DNA from: Anastrepha obliqua
Lineage: Eukaryota > Arthropoda > Insecta > Diptera > Tephritidae
Direction of reading: 5' to 3'
Length of the DNA: 64,000 bases
Assembly (NCBI RefSeq): GCF_027943255.1
Contig: NC_072895.1
Span: 44,242,001-44,306,000, forward strand
In this document: piece by piece, positions 1-12,599 of the stretch
How positions within the stretch are numbered: the first letter of the stretch is position 1
Layout: each line of letters starts with the position of its first letter
Notes under the pieces: generated by a model
What the model was told of the DNA's origin: nothing
What the model saw: the letters and a program-made list of their open reading frames with translations, nothing else
The model's database searches: none
Made by a program: the position numbers and the translations under genes

Positions 1-716
1 CAAAGCTTGTCGATAAGCCCTAGTACTATCGTTATTTTACGTACTATGTTTTTATTTTTTTTTTTTTCAAACTTTCATGAATCTGAAATATTTAAAAATA
101 TTTTTGTAATATTCCTTCTTGTATTATATAATATAAAATTAATAAATACAATTATCCCAATTATACGTATGCCTGTATGTATATATGTATGTGTGGAAGT
201 CAATGCCACTATAAAAAATAAAACCGATAGCACAGTAAATGGTTTTTCGTTTATACGATCTCTTTTTTCTTCTTGTGTACGAAGAAGCGGAATAATGATT
301 TTTGAAGCAATCAACCCTCGCAATTAAAGATACAACTAAAACGTGAAAAGTTCACGTGGACTCGTACAGAAAGTTCGCAAAGGAAAAGGTATTCAATCAT
401 ATAAGGCTTCCTTGAAACGGGATATGAACCATAAACAAAACACAACCACTAAATTCACACTTCGACACTATGTTTTCAGTAGGAGCGCTCGAAATTTAGT
501 AGTCTTCATAGCTAACCATGCATTGAAATATTTATAATTTGTTTCGATCAGAACGAAAATCATCCTGAGTGATTAGGCTCATGTCAGATAAGTAGGGACG
601 TCATAGACGAGCGTTTACATAAATATGTACGAGCATGTTCTAAATCTTTCTTATAGTATTTAATACACACTATATACCATTATTTATTACCATCATATTC
701 TCTATTAAACACTTAC
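1..716. other. AT-rich flank, no gene recognised
   Basis: No coding domain is recognisable. The last exon (TM4) of the tetraspanin T1 would be expected here on the minus strand, but no acceptor followed by a phase-0 hydrophobic segment and stop was found. Short TATG/TATA microsatellite runs occur near 165-195. Confidence 0.4.
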
Positions 717-1547
717 CTCAAGCCCTAATGCGGCCCAAGTAAAGCCTCTCATAAGTGATACGCATATCGTGGTGCTCATTTTGATCGTTTCCACACACCC
801 CTTACTGAACAATTTACCTGCATGGGTTTTCTTGCCCTTATAACAGCTTAGTGGTATGTGTTGCTTAGCTTTTTTATAGTCTTCTGAGCTTTCTTTGCCG
901 CAGCATCCATGCTGTATATAATTAAAACGGAAAAATACTCACTTATATTTTATAGTTAGTTTTTATGTTTTATCTCTCGTGCCCTTCATTTATTTTTTAG
1001 CGTAAACTTCACGAACCTTGCTCTGCAATTCATTTATAAGATTATCATCGCCATTTAAATATGCCTGCCATGCTTCGTCAAAATTTTTCTGCGCTCTCTT
1101 TTCGATATCAGCACTGTTTTTGATAGTAGAGCAAAGAAGGATAAGCAAGTGGCCAATAATAGTTACGATTAGGATTATGATATACTAAAAAGTGCAATAA
1201 ATTAAAATTGGTTTGCTTCTACAAAGTGACGCAAAATTAACTATCTTATCGGAAGATTTATAATTTTTCTATCACTAAAAATCTTTTAAAGAATAGTAAA
1301 AAAGTTGCTGAATAACAAAATCGGATGATTAATTTTGCGTAGCTTAAAAATTTTATTAAATTTATTTTATGCCATTTACCGTCCACATAAACCATTCTTT
1401 CTCTTTATGTGCACTATACCAACCAAATATTGCGAGGGGGAGTTCAATCAAGGACAAAATAAGTAGATAAGTACAAATTAACTTGAGATCATCGGGAAGT
1501 ACACTCAAAATCCCAACATTTAAAGCAAGTGTTGAAAAAGCAAATAA
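717..1547 (-). CDS. Tetraspanin T1 (Tsp42E-like), three internal exons
   Basis: Three consecutive tetraspanin exons are seen on the minus strand, all phase 0: 1547-1380 (56 codons, TM2 and the inner loop with IFGWYSAHKEKEW), 1184-1017 (56 codons, TM3 and start of EC2) and 911-717 (65 codons, rest of EC2). EC2 shows HGCCGK, IPLSCY and KGCVE, giving the four-cysteine short-loop type. Tetraspanins are four-pass membrane scaffold proteins that organise plasma-membrane and endosomal microdomains. Donors are GTAAAT, GTTCGT (weak) and GTAAGT. The usual 60-nt first exon and the TM4 exon were not found, so the gene is either incomplete in the window or partly decayed. No internal stop is present in the three exons, which favours a working gene whose ends were missed. 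Confidence 0.85.
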
Positions 1548-2280
1548 CTGTAATAATTAATTTGGTTAATGTAGAAAAAATGGATTAATACTAAAATGTC
1601 AGTATAAAAAAGGCATTGATGCAACAAATAGTATCAATAAGGAATTATAATTTTGTTTAAAAGTCAACTTATTCCAACAAATAATTATATAAGCCAGCTA
1701 AGTGGTTATATGCATTACTACCATTAGATTCGTCCTGATCCTGAAGTCCTCATTAGCCCAATATACTCGTATTAATACTGGCAACTGTGTTCACAATAAT
1801 AGCAATACGACATATTGCAAGTTTTTACTATTTATATTTTATCTCATTTAATATATTTTATTTTTTTTTATGGTATTATTACGGCCCTATATTTCAAGGT
1901 TTCAAATCGTTTGCAAAATTTTAAAACATTTACAAAACTTTTAAAATTTCAAACTTTTTAGTCAGAACTGTGTATGCAATTTTGTAGTGCACTGAATTCT
2001 GCTGCCAGTTCAAGGTGGCTCAAAATTGGCGCTGAGTTTTTATAATTTTTTTATTGACGAATTTTAATTTTTACTTCATACACCGAATGCTGGATATTTG
2101 TATCATATGGAGACTTGACTTTAGCAAAATTAAGAAAAAAAAACTAATAATTGTAAAAGTTATCGCTGTTTGTGTGGAGCCCATTTCTCCAGAAGTCCTT
2201 GGATTTTCTTCAAAAATCAATAGGCCAAGATAAACTAGTTTTATTAATAGATAACCTAATACCTGATCGAAGTTCTTTTT
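1548..2280. other. AT-rich interval upstream of T1
   Basis: T1 exon 1 should lie in or beyond this stretch, but no convincing 20-codon exon with a GT donor was found. Nothing else is recognised. Confidence 0.3.
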
Positions 2281-3545
2281 TTGACGTAATAACGGCTTAT
2301 ATTTAATTCGATGTAGCCAGCTGCACGCACAAAAAAATGCGTCGTTATCTTGCTCATGTGTCGTTATCTTGCTCATGCGTCGTTACCTTGCTTGAACTGC
2401 AAGCGAAAGCACGGAACGAACGACAAAGAGGCACAATCGGCCCCCGCGTTTGGCAACGTTCGACATCTGGCTCTCTCCTACTTAAGTGAGCATATATATG
2501 TATGTATATGCGCATATGTATATAAATTCACATACAGTAGGTTCTGTTTTTATGCGGTAGATACGTTCCGCAAGAAACAGCATAAAAAAAAACAGCATAA
2601 AAAAAGCTACTACTTCTATAGTAAAACTATAGATACGTTTCAAAACTGCTAAAACCGCATAAATCTGAAATAATGTAATAAAATCGCATCAAAAAGGGCA
2701 CTAGTCCCATATTATAACTATAGATACGTTCCATAGACAGCATGAATCTGAAATAATTAAATAAAATCGCATAATCAAAATATTGTATTTTTGAAAATTA
2801 TATCTTTATTTAAGAAACGTCAGAATCGAAAAATAAATTTAAGTCAGAAATAAAATCAGACAATACCCACATGTTGCGCGTTCGTTTAGGATTTGGCGCA
2901 AAATCACTTTCGTCACTTCACACGTCTGATCTAAATAGTTATGCAGGCGGTTCCATACTTGTAGGGTTAGCATTTCTGATGTAATCTGTGATAAGTTTTT
3001 GCTTAGCTGGTTTAGAATCTTGTTTATATGTACAATTCCCGATAGGTCGACATGCATTTTGTAATAAAAACAAAACCGCACTATTTCAAAACCGCATAAA
3101 AAAAAGCCGCATAAAAACAGAACCTACTGTATTTGTATTTGCATATGCCTTCTTCCTGTGTGTATGGTAATGAACCATTTCTCTGTTGAGAATGGGGCGA
3201 TGATAGGAAAAGTAGGAAATGAAAGGGAGTGTTTCGAGTGTAATGTGTCTTGAAAAAGTCAAATCGATGATGGTGCCTCTTAGTGTTGTTGACTTATTGA
3301 CGTCTGATGCACAATCGAAATTGAATATATCTTTCATGAATTTGATAAATGTTTCGTAATTGCTCACGTTTGTGTAAATGTAACTTGATCAATTCCATTT
3401 ACCTCCTTCTTTATGTCCATACAAAATATCTATCAAACAAGTAAAATAAAAATTTTCTTTTGAAAAATGCAACCATTTCATCAGTATTTTCTTATGACGT
3501 TGTCACGTTAAACTATCGTCAGTAAACCGACTTTACGGACAACCT
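2281..3545. repeat. Interspersed repeat R, copy 1 (with nested MITE)
   Basis: The copy begins near TTGACGTAATAACGGC and ends near TTATGACGTTGTCACGTTAA; these ends are imperfect inverted versions of each other. The inside holds tandem 14-19-bp units of the type CGTTACCTTGCTCATG, a GGAACGAACG-rich block, CTCCTACTTAAGTGAGC and a conserved 3' half. Other copies lie at 3552-3895, 4105-4690 and 54962-55890 (the last in reverse orientation). No coding capacity is seen. Inverted ends suggest a non-autonomous DNA element, but the family was not identified. Confidence 0.7.
2535..3129. mobile_element. pogo/Tigger-like MITE nested in repeat R
   Basis: A 595-bp element with terminal inverted repeats: left end CAGTAGGTTCTGTTTTTATG, right end the exact reverse complement (...CATAAAAACAGAACCTACTG). 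TA dinucleotides flank both ends (2533-2534, 3130-3131), as expected of a TA target duplication. The TIR starts with CAG and runs into TTTTATGCGG, reminiscent of Tigger/pogo termini. The interior holds several degenerate repeats of a CCGCATAAATCTGAAATAAT-type motif and no transposase. Uninterrupted R copies in the same window give the empty site. Confidence 0.85.
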
Positions 3546-3551
3546 CTTTTG

Positions 3552-3895
3552 ACGTGATAACGTCTTATAATTCGATTTAACAGGCTGCACGCACGAAAAA
3601 ATGTGTCGTTACCTTGCTCATTGCCGTTACCTTGAATGAAATGCAAGCCAAAGCGCGGAACGAACAAAGCAAACGAACGGCAACGTTCGACATCTTGCTC
3701 TCTCCTACTTAAGTGAGCGTATATATGTATGTATGTATGTATATGCGCATATGTACATATATAAATTCACGTATTTGTATTTGCATATCCCTTCTTATTG
3801 ATTATTATTAATTTGATTTACTTGAAGAATTTAAAATACAACCAAGTTTGTTAATAATACCTGTTGTTTTAATGTTATTATTATTAATTTTTTTA
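3552..3895. repeat. Interspersed repeat R, copy 2
   Basis: Starts TGACGTGATAACGTCTTATA and carries two CGTTACCTTG-type units, the GGAACGAACAAAGC block, CTCCTACTTAAGTGAGCG and a (TATG)n run. It ends with an AT-rich tail including AACAACAGG-like sequence in the form CCTGTTGTTTTAATG. It matches 55490-55886 in reverse complement, including the AT-rich tail, so these two belong to one sub-version of R. Confidence 0.7.
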
Positions 3896-4104
3896 TTATA
3901 TATGAAGGAAAAAATGTATTGTAATATAATATTTACCACATACCTTATAAGATATGTTGTATACTAATATATGTATAATATATAAACATGCATATACATA
4001 TACAATTTCGCGCAATTTTCAAAAAGAACAAATCTATATGTAAAGATGCATACAAGTCATATGGACATATCAAATATACGAATATATTCCGTACGCAAGC
4101 AAAT

Positions 4105-4690
4105 GTAAGCTAATGTGCTTGAACTGCAAGCGAGAGCGCGGAACGAACGGCAAAGAGCACAATCGGCCCCCGCGTTCGGCAACGTTCGACATCTGGCTCT
4201 GTCCTATTTGAGTGAGCATATATATAATATGTACCTATATGCGCATTTGTATATAAATTCACATACATACTTGTATTTGCATATACCTTCTTCCTGTGTG
4301 CATGGTAATGAACCATTTCTCTGTTGAGAATAGGACAATGATAGAAAAAGTAGGAAATGAAAGGGAGTATTTCGAGTGTAAAGTGTCTTGAAAAAGGCAA
4401 ATCGATGATGGTGCCTCTTAGCTTTGTTGACTTATTAACGTCTGACGCCCAATCGAAATTGAATTGAATTTGATAAATCTTTCGTCATTTTTCACGTTTG
4501 TGTAAATGTAACTTGACCTATTCCATTGCAATTCCATTTACCTCCTCCTCTATATCCATACAAAATATCTATCAAACAAATAAAATTAAAATTTTGTTTT
4601 GAAAATTGCAACAATTCCATCAATATTTTCTTATGACGTTGTCACGTTAAACTATCGTCAGTAAACCGACTTTACAGACAACCTCTTTTT
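4105..4690. repeat. Interspersed repeat R, copy 3
   Basis: A 5'-truncated R copy beginning at the CTTGAACTGCAAGCGAGAGC block. It is collinear with copy 1 through the CTTCTTCCTGTGTG region to the end GTCACGTTAAACTATCG. It lacks the MITE and so gives an empty-site comparison for the insertion at 2535. Confidence 0.7.
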
Positions 4691-5494
4691 TTTAATTAAA
4701 AATATGGTGGCATCAGTTTTAAGTTAAAGTGATAACCAGTTCAAAAAACGCATTTAATGTTTTCTGCTGCTTGCTGTTTTCTCTCGATCGCTCCAGAGCG
4801 CCCGAGCTTAAAAAATTGCAAAAAACAAAATCCAATTTTTTTTTTAATTCTGACTACCCCTAATCCTTTAATAGAAAGTTTGAAATTTTGATGAAGATTT
4901 CTTAATTTTTTTAAATATTCTACAAAGTTTGGAATTTTAACAAAAAAACTAAAGTAAATTGGATCAAAAAATAAAATTTTAAAAATTTTAAAAGTCAAAA
5001 ATTTGCAATATGTTGTGCTGCTGTATTGGGCTAGCTGTTTAAATATTCCATGAAGTTGTTCGAGAAATATGACTATGTTGCTTAAATGTTTACCAACAAG
5101 TAAATATTTTTTTCAAAGCTAAATTGCCATGAGCTTATAATAGAAAGTACAGTGATGCATTTATGCGTATTTATGTTTAATGCACTTCCAACCCTAACGA
5201 GGGCTAGAAAAACGTTTCATATAATTTTGATTTTAAAATTGTATACAAAGTTTAAAACTTTAAATTAAATGGAGAAAGTTAAATAAAAAATGAATGTAGT
5301 CGAAACTTTGCAATTGCGCTGCTGTTATTCAAAACTAAAGTGTACATTTAAATTGAAATAACGTGACTGACGCTACCATAGAAAAAGTTCGCTAACAAAA
5401 GTCGGCTACTTAGCGTGAAGTTTTCTCTTTCGAAAGGCTTCCTTACCATCAATGTGGTTTTTTTTGCAGTATGCTATCATCATAAAATGTTTTA
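4691..5494. other. Intergenic, nothing recognised
   Basis: AT-rich sequence with no domain, repeat boundary or RNA gene that I can support. Confidence 0.3.
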
Positions 5495-6060
5495 CTTTTT
5501 CCGAAGAAATCTGAGTAGATCTTCTGGTGCAGGGAGCCAAGATGGTCGCTCCTTAGCACATCAGTACCAAAGATCTCAAGTCTGTTTCGAGCGAAGGCCG
5601 GCTAGACCCACAAGAAGTGGCCCGGCGTCTCATCATCCTCTCTACATGCTGGGTAGAGTTCACTGTCTGAGATGTCAGATGTGCGCTTTGCCCAAAGAAA
5701 GTGGCCCGTCAGCAATCCAACTACCTACCGGACATGACACGTAACATAAGGTGTGTCCATCTACTTCCTCTCTCACCCTGCCAAGCTCGCGTGTAGGTTC
5801 AAGTAACCCGTTTACTAACCGTGGCTTTGATGGCTGCTGAAGGAAGTGGCAGAGGTTTCGCTAAAGAGTCAGAGGTCTCGTTACCCGCAATACCCACGTG
5901 TCCCGGGACCCATGTTTGCATCAGGATATTATGTCTACCGACATAGTTCAGCCGGAACTTACAGGACTCATCTACCCTTGGAGTGGTTGGAGGGCTGTCT
6001 AAGGCCATAACCGCAGCTTTGTTGTCGCTGCAAACACATACAGATCTGCCTCTCATTGCT
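5495..6060 (-). pseudogene. Non-LTR retrotransposon fragment: RNase H and C-terminal zinc-binding region
   Basis: Read on the minus strand, an open frame (6056-5799) contains VCSDNKAAVMAL and WVPGHVGIAGNE, the hallmark core of the RNase H domain of jockey/I-group LINEs. After a frame break the sequence continues with ACREDDETPGHFLWV, a C-terminal C-C-H type motif, then TDVLRSDHLGSL. Stops and frame changes show it is dead, and the reverse transcriptase part is absent. The TDVLRSD..LGSL tail is shared with the fragment at 26770, so both come from one LINE family. Confidence 0.75.
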
Positions 6061-8083
6061 CAAGAGTAACAGAGTTCGAAACCAATATCAAGTATAGTTA
6101 AATTATTAAATATAAAAGTATTATTTGATTTCTGAGGGGTTGAGGTTCTTTTTGTGGTTGAAGTTTATAAATTAAAAAAACAATGACTTGCTATTTTAAA
6201 GGATAAGTTTACGATATCCAAATCTGAAGTAAATCAAATGTAAAGTTTGCAACATGAAGCAATAATTAAAGATGATGTACGTTGCCTAATTTTCACCCTG
6301 TGTCGGCATCTTGAGGTACTTAATAAATCCGTGATGCCCTCTTGGAAAAGCTACTTTTTATTTCAGAGCAAATTATAAAGAAAACGTACACAAAAGCATA
6401 GAAATGATAATTTTTGCGGCAAAAGACAAATCGTCCTAAAAAAGTGGTGTTGAAATGCTAGAGCATTGTTCTTTATGGAAATTATGTTGATGAATAAAGC
6501 TAATTTTGAACAAAAAAACGCGTGTTTTCTTTGTTAGGTTTGGGCCTTTCCACCCCATGTGTTCGATTGGCAAAGCTTTTATGGAACATACCGGAAAATA
6601 CAGACGTTGTTAGAATCCTACAATTAAGTTGTATTTTCTGATTTTTGTTATCACAATTGTTTGATATTCAGTTTTCTTAAACCTGAAAAATACTTATAGC
6701 AAATTTGAGAAAAGTTGCCAAATCAAAGCTATAGAATATATGCTCATAGAGATGCCAATCGCACGTATTGGCAATTGATATGTGACGAATTCCCGCGAAT
6801 AATTCAGTTAAGAATATAAATAAAATAAACATGCAATTACTCTCAACCTTTTTCTAATTTTTCGCTACCTTTTCAGAAAGGGAATAAACTTGTGCCCATT
6901 TTTTTCTCACTTCCTAATTGCATCAATGGATTAATCAGTTGTCAAACTTACACAACCTTTTATTATTGAATCATAGATATGCAATTGCTTTTACTCAAAA
7001 AAAAATATTTTCAAAAACAAACTTCCTTAATTAATTTATACATTTTCGGTATGCATGCATATATGTATAAATGTGTAAGTGCGAAAATACATACATACAT
7101 ATGTTCTTGAAATATTGCATGGAACGAAATTACTCACTGCATATATAATGTTAGTGATTATTACGAAGGGCTTGATTAACCCTAGTGAAAAATCCATTGA
7201 GCTTGAGTCACAGAAATTCATGTATGTATACATATGTATTTAGACGCAAATAAACTTTTAAATCTCGATTTAAACACATCGATTATTTCCGTTTTCCTAT
7301 CACCAATAATAAATTTGTACTGATTCGAACACGTCAAATTGAATTGATTTCTCACATAATATTTTCAAAAATGAAAATAAAGAAACTTCAAATGTGGCAG
7401 GCACATTTTTTATTACTACATTATGTTTTGATGCCGGAAGCAAGAATGATAGTTATATTTTCTGTATTCCATACGCCTTGTGCCGGAAGTGTAATCGTCT
7501 GTCACATACGTTTTAAACAAACACATTGTGGTGTAATCAAGGCGAATCTATTTAAAAGATATCAGTAGAACAGCTGATTTATTTATTTTTTATTTTATTT
7601 TTTTAATTTCTTGGCTTTGTAATTTTTGAAATGTGAAATCATATTTACATTTTATTTGTTTACACTTGTAATTTGAATTGTTAGCAAGGCAAATTCATTA
7701 AAGGTGGCGCCACTCGGCGAACAAAGTAATTTATACTTTAGAAAGTCACGTAAAAGTAGAAAACTAAAAGAGTGATTTACCTGTGAAGGCAAAATAGAAA
7801 AATAGAATCGTGTCGGAACTATTTTAAAATGTTCATAATAACTTTTAAATTTAGATTCATTACAATATTCCAATTTTCAAGTTACAAATTTTAATGTAAA
7901 TATTACGTTTCGTAATTCAAATTTGTGCTGACATACGAATGTATACCGAGAACTAAAAAAAAATAAATAAATCAGCTGTCCTACTGCTCCCACCTTTAAT
8001 AGATTTGCTTGAATTGTGACCAATTATGTCGGCATACTATATTTTTAAGAAAATTAGTTTTCCCAAAAAGAAAAAAATATAAT
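6061..8083. other. Intergenic, nothing recognised
   Basis: AT-rich sequence without recognisable coding domains. Several short open frames are present but none shows family motifs or splice context. Confidence 0.3.
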
Positions 8084-8269
8084 TTAAACATGAGACAGTT
8101 TGTTTCGGAACGGGAACGGACGCAATAAGGTTAGTAAGCAATCTTGTAGATAGTTTTCCATACAGCCATACAAATTACTCGTATATCTGGTGATGTATCC
8201 CTCATGTACCTCAATGAATTGTTCAGTAATTTTGCGAATAACCCCTGCATGCTCCATCGGCTGCGGCAT
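8084..8269 (-). CDS. Possible small protein of unknown function, 61 aa
   Basis: A 61-codon frame starts MPQPMEHAGVIRKITEQF with an AAAAT context before ATG and ends FPFRNKLSHV. Composition is protein-like (amphipathic, mixed charges, two cysteines) rather than the K/F/I-rich product of random AT-rich DNA. No family is recognised, and it has no signal peptide or membrane segment. It could be chance or one exon of a larger gene; no supporting neighbour exon was found. Confidence 0.25.
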   Translation of the reverse strand: MPQPMEHAGVIRKITEQFIEVHEGYITRYTSNLYGCMENYLQDCLLTLLRPFPFRNKLSHV

Positions 8270-9079
8270 ATTTTCAGATATTAGATTAAAATTGCAAATT
8301 GTACTACACCAACTAAAACATAATCACGATTCACCAAAACTCTGAAAATAAATTATTTCTATCAAAGCGAATTCATCCGTCTTAGAATAAAATAGCTTGT
8401 TTTGATATCTAAATGTCAAAAGCAAAAAGAAAATATGTACATGTAAATTTTGTTTTTGTACTATGCTGTCGCCTTTAATTAAGCTACAATTATTTTTCGA
8501 AAATTATTGTTATATGGAAAGGGTGCGTTAATAACCGATTTCGCCCATTTTCAATACCAAACTACTTTGGAAAAATATGTATGTACACTAGGGTGTCCGT
8601 TATTTACCAATTTGATTATTTTTCTTGCGACGCCCCCTATACTTTTAGTTTTCCGTCTAAGAAAAATTATCAAATCAGCTCTTAATATTCAGAATAAACC
8701 TTGCCCCAAACACGATATATGTATTTCCCATTTACATAACATAGGATTTTGCTACTTTTTGGAATAAACTTTTTTTTTCTCTAGTAAGCTAGTTTACAGC
8801 TATGAAAAACACATATTCTGATGGCAATTTTAACTCTCTACAAAAAGGATCTCTTATAATTTTTCGATAAATTGACTCCTTTAAAAGTTAATCGGAGTTA
8901 AAATTGAACTGTGTGTAAATTTCAGACTTTTTCACTTTTGCAGCAAAATTATTATTGTTGTAGTAAACTTCTCACGTTTATATTTAAAAATGATTTTTTT
9001 TGATTTTTGTGTGTCAGATAAATAGAAGAGCCAAAATGGACAACACCGTCCAGGTCCAATTTTTCGGGAGCGTCAACTT
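8270..9079. other. Intergenic, nothing recognised
   Basis: AT-rich sequence between a small unassigned reading frame and a SINE copy. No domain or repeat boundary is supported. Confidence 0.3.
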
Positions 9080-9423
9080 CAGCGCCATTTTTATATATAG
9101 GTATATATATAATTTGCGCGTACACCCTTTTTGGGTGTTTGGTCCAGCTCCTCCTCCTATTTGTGGTGTGCGTCTTGATGTTGTTCCACAAATGGAGAGA
9201 CCTACAGTTTTAAGCCGACTTCGAACGGCAGATATTTTTATCAGGAGCTTTTTCATGGCAGAAATGTACTCGGAGGTTTGCCATTGCCTGCCGAGGGGCG
9301 ACCGCTATTAGAAAAATGTTTTTCTTCATTTTTGGTGTTTCAACGAGATTCAAACCTACGTTCTCTTTGTGAATTCCGAATGGTAGTCACGCACCAACGC
9401 ATTCGGCTACGGCGGCCGCCTAT
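9080..9423 (-). mobile_element. tRNA-derived SINE, near full-length copy
   Basis: On the minus strand the copy begins GGCGGCCGCCGTAGCCGAAT, giving a Pol III A-box-like TAGCCGAATG. A B-box-like stretch follows, mutated here. The body includes AATAGCGGTCGCCCCTCGGC and GAAAAAGCTCCTGATAAAAA. The 3' part contains GGAACAACATCAAGACGCAC and AGGAGGAGGAGCTGG and ends in an AT-rich TATA tail. Related copies lie at 30664, 36083, 37815, 53918 and 58368. A SINE depends on a partner LINE for transposition; the partner is unknown. Confidence 0.8.
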
Positions 9424-10190
9424 TTTGGACACCTGAAATTTAGCACGGCATTTCGGAGCTTCCCAGACTGGTGGAATATGCACACATGCCTACACTTGCC
9501 ATTACAACATTCACGACCCTCCTACCTTCAGGGGAAGAGTGGGAATGAGACGATGTAAGACAGGGTGAGCGCATCCTTGTATACACAAACAGATCAATGC
9601 ACGAGGGCTGAGTGGGCGGAAGTGTATACTCGGAACATCTGCGGATCTTTAGTGTCTTTCAGGCTGAACTGATAGCAATAATGAAAGCCGCGATACTGGT
9701 ATAGTGTGAAGTGATACCTGGAGATGATATCTACATTTTCACTGATAGCCAGGCGGCGATAAAATCCCTCTCAAAGCAGTCGACAATCTCCATGAAATGT
9801 CGAATATCTCTTAACGAGATGGCTGAGTCATTTTATCTAAAGCTAGCATGGATTTCTTGCCATTGTGACATTGAGGGTAACTGAAGAGCCAATGAACTAC
9901 CGAGACTCAGAACCAAGCTGACCGATGAGTGCACAGACAATAACACAAACATACCCTTACAAACATGTAAGCTACTTAACTTTGAAGGAATCGTAAGAGC
10001 AGTGAATTAAACCACCTGCAGAATTGCCCGGAATCACACTGGTCTTAGATGATTTAGGGACATGTTCCCCACGCGGCATCACAATAGGCGCGGAGTCTGA
10101 GCATGTCACTCAAAACAACCACTTCAAACTAACCCATTTTGGATTTGGCCAAAACCGGCACACGGTTGTAGCGCCACCTAAGTAAGTAAG
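9424..10190 (+). pseudogene. Decayed LINE RNase H fragment
   Basis: In the plus strand a frame gives FTDSQAAIKSLSKQ followed by CRISLNEMAESF and a degraded ISCHCDIEGN with a stop. This is the RNase H domain of a jockey/I-group LINE, closely parallel to LSDSQAALRAL...QSLNEMAK in the copy at 46843-47631. Several stops and frame shifts are present. It abuts the SINE directly, so one may have inserted at the edge of the other. Confidence 0.65.
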
Positions 10191-10511
10191 TAAGAAACGC
10201 AGAGGTATTAAAATAAGCTTTTGAGACTGCGAATCCTACCAATAATACAGTCAACTATCTACATAGCAATATGTATCAGCAATAAAGTACTCATCTAATC
10301 AACACTACTGCGATCAGTACTCATTTTCTGAAATCACAATTATAAATTGTGAGTTATCACAAATGAGTTCATCAATGAAAGTGCACTTTGCGATACCTCG
10401 TTTATGGAGTTTCTGCTATATTGTTAAATCTTGGTGTTCTATAGAAAAAATTTATATTCAAATTCAATGTTTTTTAAAACGAATTGTTAGCTACAGCGGA
10501 GAATGAATACG
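10191..10511. other. Short spacer, nothing recognised
   Basis: No feature is supported. Confidence 0.3.
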
Positions 10512-11731
10512 AGGGGTGCCTTGTATATGTCGGGATTTGGCAACCCTGGTGTTGCAATCTGGCAACTGACAGCTGTATCCCAAAGTTTGACATTTTTTGG
10601 CTTTTACGTACTCAGAACGTTTTGAAATACCAACGCTATTTGTGTTGTTTAGAGTAACTTAAAAGATTCATCTCGGTCCAAAAATGGAATTAAATCGTGA
10701 ACATTTTCGTCCGATTATTTTTTACAACTTTCGACGTGGATTAACTCAGCAACATTGCATGGATGAACTTAGTTCATTTTTTGGCGATGAAGCTCCATCA
10801 AGGACCAGTGTTGATCGATGGTATGGTGAATTCAATCGTGGTCGTAGTTCACTCCAAGACGAATTTCGTGAAGGTCGTCCAAAATCAGTTGTTGTTCCGA
10901 ACACCACTGATGCTGTGCACGTCATGTGACCTATCGTGAGATTGAGACAATCTTAGGCATTAGTGGGACCAGCATATATTCAATATTGCATAAACATTTG
11001 ACTGTCAAAAAAATTTGTTCGCGTTGGATCCCACAATGCTCAAAAAGTACGATCGCGGGGCTTCAAAACACGTCTATGACATCGTGACAGGTGATGAATT
11101 ATGGATTTACGCGTATGAGCCCGAAAGTAAATAGCAGTCGACTGTATGGGTGTTTCAAGAAGAGCCAAATTCAACAAAAGTTGTTCGCGCACGAAGCACT
11201 TCCAAGCAAATGGTCGCCTGTTTTTTCGGAAAAACTGGACATGTCGCAACCGTACCACTAGAACAACGCAGAACAGTAAATTCTGAGTGGTACACAACCA
11301 TTTGTTTGCCAGTTGTCTTCCAAAAAATTAGGAAAACCAATCGCCACAGACGGATCACTCTTCACCAGGACAATGCGAGCTCTCACACATCGGCTCAAAC
11401 AACTGCATTTTTGAACACCCAAAACATCGAATTAATGGGTCATCCGCCGTATAGTCCTGACTTGGCACCGAATGACTTCTTTTTATTCCCGTACGTAAAA
11501 AACAAACTGAGAGGTCAACGTTTTTCGATACCTGAAGAAGCGGTTGCGGCATTCAGAATGCATGTTTTGGAGGTACCTCATTCGGAGTGGTAAAAGTGCT
11601 TCGACAATTGGTTCAAACGCATGCAAAAGTGTATAGATCTTCATGGAGAATATTTTAAAAACAATAAAGTGATTTTCGATTATTAAAATTTGTTTTTGTT
11701 CTCTAATCCCGACATATAAAAGGCACCCAAA
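10512..11731 (+). mobile_element. Inactive mariner (mori-like type), copy A
   Basis: Terminal inverted repeats are GGGTGCCTTGTATATGTCGG on the left and the near-identical reverse complement near 11710-11731. The transposase is broken. The first frame, 10684-10926, gives the N-terminal HTH (FRPIIFYNFRRGLTQQ, GRPKSVV). After a frameshift at about 10926 it continues VTYREIETILGISGTSIY. The region around the first catalytic Asp (VTGDELWIYAYE) is damaged. The third frame, 11150-11590, retains HQDNASSHTSAQTT and YSPDLAPNDFF, the second and third catalytic aspartates. A stop interrupts the tail at 11590. Mariners move by cut and paste into TA sites; this copy cannot encode its own transposase. Confidence 0.85.
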
Positions 11732-12599
11732 GTTTAAATATCAACTAAAAATTCAGTAGTTTAATGTTTGACCGATAGAAAGTGCTAAGACAATCTACGT
11801 TGTAGAGCTAAAAATTTTATGTGAAGGAGGAGAGAAATCTTGAATCTAGGTATAAAATTATTGGTTTGAGGCAAGCTCTTGTAAATTTTTTTATTTTTAT
11901 TTTTGGTTTAGTGCCGAATCAGATACCGAATTTTCGGGTATGTTATCAACAATACTAGAATACAATTATTAACAAAGATCGTCAATATTGTCATCATTGT
12001 TGAACATACATTTGTCAATCTTAAAGCAATAAATGAACTGCGCGCGTAGACTTTTTCTAATAATAAAGTTTTTGTTTTTTTAGTTTTTCCTTTCCGTATT
12101 TACTTACATTTGCTTTTTGCTTTTGTTTCACTCGCTATGCGAAAATATTCTCTTGGCACATGTTTTGCTACGAATTCAAAGTCAATGAGCGCTTCTCAAA
12201 CAATACGATTTGTTGCTGTTTTTTTTTTTGTTTTTGTTTGTTCTCTTATTGGGTTGTCTTATCAGCGCCGCGCTATTGATAACTCATGCGCGAATTTAAG
12301 CACTACAATTTAAGCAAATGACTGTAAAGATAAAGATTTTGTTCACATAAATATATGTGCATGCCAGTGTTGCCGTTTTAGCGTTTTTTTAACAAAATTA
12401 ATGGCCTTTTTCTATTTGTGAGATTGGCAATTCGGAACGGAATTTAGTAGTTGTTGGTAATAAGTTTGTTGCACTATTTCAGTTTTTTTGCTACATATAC
12501 GGAATGTTTAGGTAAACAGCATTTTAATTAAAGTCATGAGTACTTAGACAGCATTACGAGGGTCGTCAATCATGAAAGCGCGGTCATATAATAATGAAA
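11732..12599. other. Intergenic, nothing recognised
   Basis: AT-rich. A 67-codon frame at 12110-12313 looks like a chance hydrophobic stretch. Confidence 0.3.

Noticed and set aside
75..323. Minus-strand frame with IIGIIVFINFILY as the missing last exon of T1
   Set aside because: The only nearby acceptor gives the wrong phase; in phase 0 the frame stops after three codons.
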